Source of the DNA: JASLCR01 sp036405515
GTDB lineage: Bacteria; Patescibacteriota; Saccharimonadia; Saccharimonadales; Saccharimonadaceae
NCBI GenBank assembly: GCA_036405515.1
Contig: DASWXM010000009.1
Coordinates: forward strand, 1-15,467
Length of the DNA stretch: 15,467 nt
Reading direction: 5' to 3'
Shown one piece after another: positions 6,243 to 13,200 of this stretch. The notes under the pieces were generated by a model. The model saw only the letters and a list, made by a program, of their open reading frames with translations. It ran no database searches and was not told the DNA's origin. Position 1 is the first letter of the stretch, and the number at the start of each line of letters is the position of its first letter. A program made the translations under genes and the position numbers.

Positions 6243-7367
6243 TTATTGACGACGACTTGTGAGGTAGTAGGCGCCTGCGCTTGTAAGTGATACTGCGCCA
6301 AAGAGCTGTGCAAGTGCTTCCTCTGGACCAGTAGTAGGGAGTGCTTTAGCCTCTGGAGTTTCAGGTGTTGGAGTCTCTTCCTTACACTTTGAGCTACCGA
6401 TAGGGGCGTATTTATCCTGGTCTTTCTTGTCAACGGTGATTGTCTCGCCTGTCTTAGGGTTACAGACGACGACCTTCTCTTCTTCTGGGACATCGACATC
6501 CGCCTCGTCACAATCATCTGGCGTGCCTGGTACATCTGGCGTATCGACACAAACGGTATTGGTGATACGACCCGCCTGCTGTTCTGGCACCTTAGCTTTT
6601 AGGGTGAAATTCATTGTTTCGCCAACTTTAAGGCTTGGAATTGTGTAGGTCCACTTGTTGTCGGTAATTGTGCCGTGTTCTGCTGAGACAAGTGTAACGC
6701 CCGCTTCCGGTGTGTCGGTTACGACTGCATTTGTCAGATCTTGATTGCCGGTATTTGTTACAGCAATCTGGTAGCTGTATTCGACATCAACATTAACCTG
6801 CTTGTATTCGACACCTTCAACAAGTTTTTGGATCTTGATCGCTGGTTTCTTCTCTTCTTTTGGAGGAGTCTTGATACAGCCCTGAATTTTACCGTGACCG
6901 TAGGCAATGATAGGAAGAACGTTTCCTGTGCCATAGGTAAGGTCTACCTGGTAGTAACACATGCCGTTCTTTGGCTGTGTCGGTACGGCAGTCTCCATGG
7001 TGTATGTGCCTTTAGTGAAAACTTTTGTCTGGACTGAGCGATTGTAGAGGATTTGCTTATTCCATGGCTTACCGTCTAACGCCGGGGCATGGAATGAGTT
7101 GATAGTTAGACGTACTTTACAGTCTTTTGAGCCCGATACTTTGAAGCTTACTTTAGCGACGCTATTCGTAACGCTAAAGGCAAGGTTTGGACGCTTCTGT
7201 GTCGTAAGATCAACGCTTGTGTTGCCTCTCTTGCCGATTGCTTCCACGGTACAGCGCGGCGCAGTGCCAACCTGACCGGGTGTCTTTGCTTCGCTATCAA
7301 GCTGAGCCAAGCCAATCACCGACAGTGACAGCAGGGCTGTAGCGAACATTAATAGTTTACTTTTCAT
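6243..7367 (-). CDS. Secreted LPTTG surface protein with DUF11-type domain
   Basis: This protein is exported and probably anchored to the cell wall by a sortase. I start it at the ATG at 7367 (374 residues). AGGAGG (7376-7381) is 8 bases upstream, while the longer frame's GTG at 7374-7376 lies inside that site. Residues 1-27 are a signal peptide (KSKLLMFATALLSLSVIGLA). About 36-165 is an unrecognised extracellular region with four Cys. About 175-290 resembles a DUF11 or conserved-repeat domain (VTNTGNQDLTNAVVTDTP; ITNTVCVDTP). A Pro/Glu/Thr-rich linker then leads to the sorting signal LPTTG at 343-347, a weakly hydrophobic helix and the tail SRRQ. Eight Cys in the secreted part could form four disulfides, unusual for Gram-positive surface proteins. 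Confidence 0.88.
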   Translation of the reverse strand: MKSKLLMFATALLSLSVIGLAQLDSEAKTPGQVGTAPRCTVEAIGKRGNTSVDLTTQKRPNLAFSVTNSVAKVSFKVSGSKDCKVRLTINSFHAPALDGKPWNKQILYNRSVQTKVFTKGTYTMETAVPTQPKNGMCYYQVDLTYGTGNVLPIIAYGHGKIQGCIKTPPKEEKKPAIKIQKLVEGVEYKQVNVDVEYSYQIAVTNTGNQDLTNAVVTDTPEAGVTLVSAEHGTITDNKWTYTIPSLKVGETMNFTLKAKVPEQQAGRITNTVCVDTPDVPGTPDDCDEADVDVPEEEKVVVCNPKTGETITVDKKDQDKYAPIGSSKCKEETPTPETPEAKALPTTGPEEALAQLFGAVSLTSAGAYYLTSRRQ

Positions 7368-7375
7368 TACATACA

Positions 7376-7442
7376 CCTCCTCGCATAGGTTGTAATTTAT
7401 TATGTAAAACCACGGTTATTTCCCCGAAGCTTCCACCTCCTC
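7376..7442 (-). promoter_or_regulatory. Two identical Shine-Dalgarno boxes in the leader
   Basis: The nonamer GAGGAGGTG (minus strand) occurs at 7374-7382 and again at 7434-7442, exactly 60 bases apart. The first serves the ATG at 7367. The second has no convincing start codon at a normal distance; its GTG would encode only six residues. It may be a standby site or a ribosome-loading element. Confidence 0.45.
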
Positions 7443-7459
7443 ACAAGGTAGTTACTTCC

Positions 7460-7488
7460 AATGTATCATAAATATATGCAAATGTCAA
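7460..7488 (-). promoter_or_regulatory. Consensus promoter of the surface protein gene
   Basis: On the minus strand a perfect TTGACA (7483-7488) is followed after exactly 17 bases by TACATT (7460-7465) preceded by TGA, an extended -10. Transcription would start near 7453, giving a leader of about 85 bases. It is the strongest-looking promoter in the window. Confidence 0.8.
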
Positions 7489-7738
7489 TATTTTACAACA
7501 CTTTTGTCAAATAAGCTCAAGAGGAATGGAAGAGTGCACCCCCTTGTATATATGAGTTTTTTTTGATATAGTTTTCATCTGTAGAGTTTGTATTTCAGAA
7601 GTATAAACGCCTTGAATGGTGAAAGTAAGATATCCGTCTCTGCGCAGCTCATATGGATCTTTCAGACCATATGAGCGTCAAATTTCTCGGAAATGAACAA
7701 AAATGTCAGCATTTTTGGTTACATTTCTCTCAAAATTT
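7489..7738. other. Non-coding gap upstream of tRNA-Glu
   Basis: I see no gene here. It holds a T8 run (about 7557-7564), the hairpin at 7647-7676, and a small AT hairpin AAAAATG/CATTTTT at 7699-7705 and 7710-7716 with loop TCAG. No clear promoter for the tRNA could be identified. Confidence 0.6.
7647..7676. repeat. Perfect inverted repeat, 10 bp arms
   Basis: GCTCATATGG (7647-7656) and CCATATGAGC (7667-7676) pair perfectly. Inside, TCT/AGA (7658-7660, 7664-7666) adds three pairs above one bulged A, leaving a TTC loop. There is no T-tract on either side. It could be an operator or an RNA element upstream of the tRNA. Confidence 0.65.
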
Positions 7739-7813
7739 GGCCTCATCGTCTAACGGTTAGGACACCAGGTTTTCATCCTGGCAATCGGAGTTCGATTCTC
7801 CGTGAGGTCACCA
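7739..7813 (+). tRNA. tRNA-Glu (anticodon TTC), CCA encoded
   Basis: The sequence folds as a complete cloverleaf. The acceptor stem is GGCCTCA (7739-7745) with TGAGGTC (7803-7809), including one G-T pair, followed by A and an encoded CCA. The anticodon stem CCAGG/CCTGG surrounds loop TTTTCAT with anticodon TTC at 7772-7774. The T arm is CGGAG/CTCCG around TTCGATT. It remains fully functional in sequence even though the recombinase gene on the other strand overlaps its last 41 bases. Its 3' end is the proposed insertion site of the element to the right. Confidence 0.97.
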
Positions 7814-9308
7814 TAAGAGACTCATCCTTCATGGATGGGTCTTTTGTTGTGTTGACTAAGGTGTAAAGTATGCTTAATTCGGGCGTTCGAAATACGTTTT
7901 TCGACAGGTCGTACTGAATACCGCTCGGAAACACTAATCGTTGATATATTACTTGATGCTCTACAGATGCGTTACTCCATATTTTTACCGCGTTCGACAT
8001 AAATTGAAGCGCATAATCAATTGAGTCGGTTTTCAAATTAGACAAGGAGCCGATACTATCGAGATCTTTTTGTACGGCATCTGATTCGGTCTTAATTTTA
8101 GCTACAAGCTCGTTCTTCTCATCAAAAGTCAGCTGCCCCGCAACAAGCATTTCAACTGCTTTGGTTTTTTGTTGTGCGAACTGCTCCAGAAGCCTGTGCA
8201 GCTTCTTCTGTTGGACGATTAAGGCTTGTGCTTCCTGTCGCCAAACGCGTACGATCATCTCTTTCAGAAACTTCTCCATGTCAGGATCAGGGCTCAATGA
8301 GCCAAGTAAGCGCAGAAACTGTTCGTGCATCTCTTTCGTTTGCACTGACGGCACATGACAACGCGAGCAGTGGTAACGAGGTGAATACTTTCCCGAACCA
8401 TTCCGAGGACTGCTGCCTGTTAGCGGTTTATCGCATGATGCACACAGTAAGAAACGTCTGAGCGGGAACTCAGGGTTAATCTTTTTATATTTGGCTGCCG
8501 TATTTTTATTGGTTTTCAGCAGTGCTTGATTACGGTGAAATACCGCAGGTGTAATGATGCCTTTGAACTGAGTTGAAATCAGCTGGCCGTCAGTGTGACT
8601 ACTCTGCTCAAGACCTGCGTAAATAGGGTTGCGGAGCATTTTACTAAGTGCTTGTATTCGCACTGGCTTACCTTTAGCTGACTTTAGCCCCATACTCTCA
8701 CACATCTTAATCAAACTCGACATTGTATAAGTACCTGTTGCGTATGCTTCTAGAATACTCGCCACCTGGTCACCAACACCGTCGGTAGCAGCAAGCGTGG
8801 ATTTACCAAGCACGTCTCTAACATTTCTCAGCCCAAGAGGCGCTTTGTGCATACGGTAGCCGCCTATAGCGTGCTCCTTCATGTTCTCTAGTACCCGCAC
8901 AGACTTAACCGTATTGTCATGCTGAGCAAGTACCGCTTCAATGTTCTGAACAAGCAAATCGTTTGGAGTTTCGCTCAAATTCGAGTTGGTGTTTTTGTAT
9001 TCGACTCCAAGTTTCGCTAATAGGGTTCGTACTGCGAAGAAGTCCGCAGCGTTACGAGATAATCTATCTGTCTGGTAGGTCACCAGATAACTAATGCGAC
9101 CCTTATTTTTTGTAAGGTAGCCGAGCATTTCTTTCATTGCTGGGCGATCTAGCGTTTTGGCCGATACACCATCATCGTGGTATATCTTTTCAATCAGCAC
9201 GTCATTTCGTGATGCCCAGTCCTGACACATCTTCTGCTGAGTATCAAGACTCGCTCCCTCAACCTGCTTATTGGTTGAAACACGAAGATAAATAACTGCC
9301 TTTTTCAT
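7773..9308 (-). CDS. Large serine recombinase (integrase) ending inside tRNA-Glu
   Basis: This is the site-specific recombinase that probably integrates and excises the surrounding element. The 511 residues show the large-serine layout. The resolvase catalytic domain (about 3-150) has YLRVST with nucleophile Ser11 and TDRLSRN. A recombinase DNA-binding domain follows (about 165-265). A zinc ribbon has Cys289, Cys292, Cys314 and Cys317. A coiled coil lies at about 345-425, the type that controls integration against excision. The last residues, from about KDPSMKDESL onward, are antisense to the tRNA terminator and tRNA-Glu, and the TGA stop (7773-7775) overlaps the anticodon. This tail is therefore set by the insertion site and is not conserved protein. 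The start overlaps the upstream ORF's stop as ATGA. Confidence 0.93.
   Translation of the reverse strand: MKKAVIYLRVSTNKQVEGASLDTQQKMCQDWASRNDVLIEKIYHDDGVSAKTLDRPAMKEMLGYLTKNKGRISYLVTYQTDRLSRNAADFFAVRTLLAKLGVEYKNTNSNLSETPNDLLVQNIEAVLAQHDNTVKSVRVLENMKEHAIGGYRMHKAPLGLRNVRDVLGKSTLAATDGVGDQVASILEAYATGTYTMSSLIKMCESMGLKSAKGKPVRIQALSKMLRNPIYAGLEQSSHTDGQLISTQFKGIITPAVFHRNQALLKTNKNTAAKYKKINPEFPLRRFLLCASCDKPLTGSSPRNGSGKYSPRYHCSRCHVPSVQTKEMHEQFLRLLGSLSPDPDMEKFLKEMIVRVWRQEAQALIVQQKKLHRLLEQFAQQKTKAVEMLVAGQLTFDEKNELVAKIKTESDAVQKDLDSIGSLSNLKTDSIDYALQFMSNAVKIWSNASVEHQVIYQRLVFPSGIQYDLSKNVFRTPELSILYTLVNTTKDPSMKDESLMVTSRRIELRLPG
7806..7845 (+). other. Proposed left attachment site (attL) and tRNA 3' end
   Basis: The shared core TCACCA is 7808-7813, the last six bases of the tRNA. 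The same hexamer ends the tRNA-like fragment at 14914-14919. The bases beyond the core differ, as expected for serine-integrase sites with short cores. Assignment is inferential. Confidence 0.45.
7815..7845 (+). terminator. Intrinsic terminator of tRNA-Glu, inside the recombinase gene
   Basis: Bases 7815-7827 pair with 7833-7845 over 13 bp (two G-T pairs) with loop TTCAT. The T-run TTTT (7842-7845) is followed by GTTGTGTT. It begins two bases after the tRNA's CCA. If the element model holds, the element itself supplies this terminator, and the same DNA encodes the recombinase's C-terminus on the other strand. Confidence 0.7.
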
Positions 9309-9496
9309 ACTTTATTTTCCATATTATTGGCCATATTAACAGGACTTTTACCATTTTTCGAACTCATACAATTGCGAACAGAAATTCTTACTATCGCTTC
9401 GACATCATTGAGTAACGATTCCAGCTCTTCGTCCGTCAAGTTTTTTGATTTTTGCCCCAGTAGCTTACGTGCTTCCTTGAGGGATATTGTCTCCAT
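9305..9496 (-). CDS. Small protein translationally coupled to the recombinase
   Basis: This 63-residue acidic/basic mixed protein begins METISLKEARKLLGQKSKNL and continues TDEELESLLNDVEAIVRISV, two likely amphipathic helices. The remaining third is polar and Asn-rich. Similar short ORFs commonly sit just before serine recombinases in Gram-positive and CPR elements. They may act as directionality or accessory factors, but no function is proven by this sequence. Its TGA overlaps the recombinase ATG (ATGA at 9305-9308), so the two are translated together. Upstream on the minus strand is TATAAC directly before the ATG, with only a weak GAGA for a ribosome binding site. Confidence 0.7.
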   Translation of the reverse strand: METISLKEARKLLGQKSKNLTDEELESLLNDVEAIVRISVRNCMSSKNGKSPVNMANNMENKV

Positions 9497-9515
9497 GTTA
9501 TATTCTCTCGGGTAT

Positions 9516-9550
9516 GGGACACCGACGAGCTCACTGATAGTCGGTGTCCC
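9516..9550. repeat. Perfect 11 bp inverted repeat between divergent genes
   Basis: GGGACACCGAC (9516-9526) and GTCGGTGTCCC (9540-9550) are perfect complements around a 13-base loop that contains GAGCTC. It starts about 20 bases upstream of the coupled small ORF on the minus strand. It could be a regulatory hairpin in that message, an operator, or part of the element's recombination or transfer region. Confidence 0.75.
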
Positions 9551-9564
9551 TGTGAACCTATTCG

Positions 9565-9634
9565 TAGCATACCGAATACCATGTAATATCTTTGCTGTGG
9601 TTAGTACAGCAAAGATTTAGGGGTAGGTATGCTA
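9565..9634. ncRNA. 70-base nested stem structure, possible structured RNA
   Basis: TAGCATACC (9565-9573) pairs with GGTATGCTA (9626-9634). After a GAA bulge, TACC (9577-9580) pairs with GGTA (9622-9625), continuing the same strand without a gap. An internal loop follows. The apex is a perfect 11 bp hairpin, 9588-9598 with 9606-9616, closed by a 7-base loop (GGTTAGT). In all 24 pairs are nested in 70 bases of non-coding DNA. No known RNA family is recognised. A DNA-level role such as an accessory recombination site is equally possible. Confidence 0.5.
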
Positions 9635-9700
9635 GAGCCTTCGCGAGTTTCAATACCAACTTTCTGTCACAATAAGTACTAGTAATTACACCTATTATTA

Positions 9701-9751
9701 ACCACGTTTACACACTAACTATCACACGAAAAATACCACGTAAATACACAC
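9701..9751. repeat. Imperfect direct repeat before the HTH gene
   Basis: ACCACGTTTACACAC (9701-9715) recurs as ACCACGTAAATACACAC (9735-9751), with starts 34 bases apart. The second copy ends 8 bases before the HTH gene's ATG. Such tandem copies at a regulator's promoter are what an autoregulatory operator would look like, but the pattern is short. Confidence 0.4.
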
Positions 9752-9759
9752 GGAACCTC

Positions 9760-9990
9760 ATGACTAACAAGAACACTGTCGGAAGACCATCAAAGCTAAA
9801 TTACACAACCATGATTAAGCTGGCAGACGCATTACAGCATAGCGCAAGTATCAGTGATGCTTGTCGATATGCTGGAATAAGTCGGGACACTTACTATCGT
9901 CATCGCAAGAACGAGCCGATATTTGCGGAAATGATGAATACCGCAATCGCGAATCAACACAAGTTAATGTTTAGTTTTCTGACAACATAG
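9760..9990 (+). CDS. Small helix-turn-helix protein, terminase-small-subunit-like
   Basis: This 76-residue protein begins with a basic arm containing GRPSKL and has a homeodomain-like helix-turn-helix: SISDACRYAGISRDTYYRHR at about residues 30-49. This sequence pattern is shared by phage terminase small subunits and transposase or recombinase-associated HTH proteins. Only a short helix follows the motif (EPIFAEMMNTAIANQ), and then FSFLTT ends it. It is thus about half the length of a full terminase small subunit and may be a stand-alone regulator or excisionase, or a truncated remnant. There is no strong ribosome binding site before the ATG. Its stop codon lies between the arms of an inverted repeat. 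It precedes the helicase gene on the same strand. Confidence 0.7.
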   Translation: MTNKNTVGRPSKLNYTTMIKLADALQHSASISDACRYAGISRDTYYRHRKNEPIFAEMMNTAIANQHKLMFSFLTT

Positions 9991-10048
9991 CCACAAATTC
10001 ATTACCTTTACGCACTTTTTTGCTGCATATTTTGTCAGAAAAAGTGGC
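9975..10048. repeat. Inverted repeat around the HTH stop, possible pseudoknot
   Basis: TTTTCTGACAA (9975-9985) and TTGTCAGAAAA (10032-10042) are perfect 11 bp complements 46 bases apart. GCCAC (9990-9994) can pair with GTGGC (10044-10048). The two pairings interleave, which as RNA would be an H-type pseudoknot. A T6 run (10016-10021) lies in the loop. Confidence 0.55.
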
Positions 10049-10245
10049 AAGATTCACGAATAACCATGTGACGATTGGCAAAACTATTTCCCAAGAAAAA
10101 TTACACGCGTTGTTACTTAGGAGCCTTAAAGTGCAAATAATGAACAGGGTTTGCTTTCAATAATACCTCTGGAGCACGGCCAGGGGTCGTAGGAGCGATT
10201 TTATAGTATTCAATCGAGTACGAATGGAATACAATAGAAAAGGAT
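9991..10245 (+). other. Leader region of the helicase-nuclease gene
   Basis: I see no gene. A hairpin ACCTCTGG (10165-10172) with CCAGGGGT (10180-10187), containing one G-T pair, is a possible leader structure. Candidate -10 boxes are TATAGT (10203-10208) and TACAAT (10230-10235). The AAAAGGA at 10238-10244 is only one base from the ATG, too close for a normal ribosome binding site. Confidence 0.5.
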
Positions 10246-13200
10246 ATGCCAGCCAGTCTTAAACAGCTTACGATGTATGCTCGTGATTATATTGACTTAA
10301 TCGCGCCTAGCTTAGCGTCGCGTCAATCAAAAAAAGTCGTTCTACCGAAAGACATCTTAGATGTAACCCCACTATACAAACACACCAATGACTTTGACTA
10401 TGAGACGCTCAGGTTCGATTTAAATCTTCAGATGGAAGTTGCTCGCCTCGAAGAAGAAGAGGCTCTACTGGACAACACTGATCAGGACGAAGATAAAGCC
10501 GAAATCGACGAAGAGACACGAAAAAAGCTAGACTTTTCAAAAGCCCTAGACGACATTTATCGCAAACAAGAAACTAGTTCATATACCAAGCAGATCAACT
10601 TAAAATTTGGTCGCATTAGTTTTCGTGGTAAACCCGCGCCCGATAGCTTCGGTAATGACGAAGAGGACGATGAGGAATATAAGTCTGTTGAACAACATCT
10701 ATTTACCGTACCTATTTCTATTTCATTTCGAGATAGTGGTGGCAAGCGACATTACTCTATAACGATTGACGATAGCCTAATTAAAACGGACATCTCCTTC
10801 CTACGACGATACATGGCTCAAGAATACCGTGACCAATTATTCAAGTTTGTTGCGATGCACGAGAGTGGCGATGAAGCCACCATACCACTAAAATTCGCAT
10901 ATATTGACGAGTTGTGGGCCAAGACTAAGCAGTACCTACTGTACTCCGATGCACTGGATATTATAGATGAGCCAGACCTCGAGAATGTAATCATTGTGCT
11001 AGCTCCAAAAGTAAATCACTTCTTATCACAGGATTTACTCGGTATCGTAGAGGCGGCAGATGATGACGCACTCCTCGAGACATCGCTTAGCGCATGGGTT
11101 AATGATGGCGATATGTCTATAAATGAGCCTCAGGATGACAATGGCTCAAATGAATTATTCTTCCCATTTCCATACGACCAATCCCAACTACAAGTACTCG
11201 GCAAAATAAACAATAAGGGCGCTGTAGTGGAAGGGCCGCCAGGAACTGGTAAATCACAGACGATCGCCAACATCCTCTCTCATCTTGCTGCGACAAATAA
11301 GAAAGTCCTGTTTGTAAGTCAAAAAGACCAAGCTGTCCGAGGTGTCAAAGATAAGCTAAAGACCTTGGATGTGCCGTATCTATTTGGCTACATACCCGAC
11401 CGTTCTTCTAAACTCCACTCGGACGAGGATGACAGAGACAGTGCGTCTCACGCTCTGAAAGGTCTTGCAAATAGCGGCTACTTCTCAAACTCGGCAGTTA
11501 TTAACCCAATTGATAATCTTGTAAATATGTCAGCTCACAAGCCACAGTTTGACTTAGCGATCAACGAGGAGCGGAAGTATTTTGGCCTTTACGAAGAGTG
11601 GTTATCGCTTGATCAATATGACTTTGGCGAAGACAGTGAGCGAATCACGAAAGACTGGTTTGATGAGCACACTAGCAAAAATGCTCTGCTAATCTCACAA
11701 CTAGGTTCGCTAACATCCCAGGAGAGTGCCATTGAATCACTCGAGAAGGATATTGCGGAGACAGCACAGCAACAAGATAATCTAAAGACGCTACATGCCA
11801 AGCTGACAGCAGCTTATGAAAATAAGTCACATTATTCATGGGTTTCGAGTGAGAATATCCTGCTACGTAGTCTTACTTATAGTCAGATAGCTGAAATTAC
11901 AAATCGAGTTCTCGTAACATTTGATGAAGAAGCGACTGACAGGAAAACAAACTTTGTTTCAAGTAAACTCAATGCGATGAAGCTCGGCAGAAAACTTGAC
12001 CAGGCTCTCAGTGCGCTACCTCAAGAAATTTACGCAGATATTAAAGCGATTGTTTTTGAAGAAACTACCAAGACAAACCGATACGCTATGCTCAAAGAGG
12101 TTGTCACTTATTTCGAGAATAGAGCAAAGCTAGAAGATCGTGCCAAACAACTAACTAACAATGTAAAGACTCTAAAATCTGAGTTAAAACAAAAGCAAGA
12201 GCAGTACCTTGCGATCAAACAAGATGCTGGTCGCTTAAAAAACCAAGTGTCGAAATTACAAATCGACGATTCTCACATGGAACGTTTAAAGAAACTTCTT
12301 ACCGATGAAGGCGACGTGTGTTTTGAACGTATTTTGCGCAGAAAACACCTAACTGATGAACTCGCTAATTTTGAGGCGCTGAATCCAAATGCAATCCGCG
12401 AAGAAATTAAAAGTGAAAAAAAGCGTTACAAAACTAACGTTCGCGCATATATCCGCAATAGGCTAATGGACAATGCGTACCGTTATAGGCAAACCGTACG
12501 GTATCGTGCAGCCCTTGAGAGTATCGGGCGCAAGCTCAACAAATCAAAAAAAGCGTACAAAACATTCGACTCTCTAAAATCAGACCCTTTCAATTTCGAA
12601 GCAATGTCTGGGCTTATTCCAATCTGGATGATGGGGCTGGATGATGCTTCTCGAATCCTCCCACTACAGGCAAATATATTTGACTACGTTATTATTGACG
12701 AGGCTTCACAGTGTAATATCGCGTATGCACTACCAGTAATGTTTAGGGCGAAGCACACGATCCTCTTTGGAGACACCTTACAGATGCGTGACACGACTAT
12801 AGCATTCAAATCCAATGAGCAGCTTTCCGCATTAGCAACGAAACACTCTATTCCCGAAGACTTACAGATAAAGGCATCGGAAGACACCGTTAAATCTGTT
12901 ATGGATATTGCCAAGTTAGCAGGTTTTGAGACATCAATTCTGCAAAATCACTACCGCTCACCAATAGAGCTCATTGGCTTTTCGAATGACAATTTTTATG
13001 CGCCAAGGGGACGAGCACTCCAAGTAGTTAATGACGACATCCTCGCCACAGATGAGGGACGTGTACTTACTAATCATGTCATCCAGCCAGACTTATCGCG
13101 TGAACTGTCCGATAAAACAAATCTCTCGGAAGCGTACTATATTTTCAATCTTGTGAAAAAGATAAAAAATGACCCTAAAACAGCTGATAAATCTATCGCG

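Noticed and set aside
6239..6550. Minus-strand 103-residue frame inside the surface protein gene
   Set aside because: It is a low-complexity Gln/Ser/Arg-rich shadow of the real coding frame.
7368..7376. GTG at 7376 as start of the surface protein
   Set aside because: The GTG is part of the ribosome binding site itself. The ATG at 7367 is 8 bases downstream of AGGAGG.
7414..7442. Leader peptide after the second GAGGAGGTG box
   Set aside because: The only frame is about six codons long and its GTG lies within the box, with no spacing.
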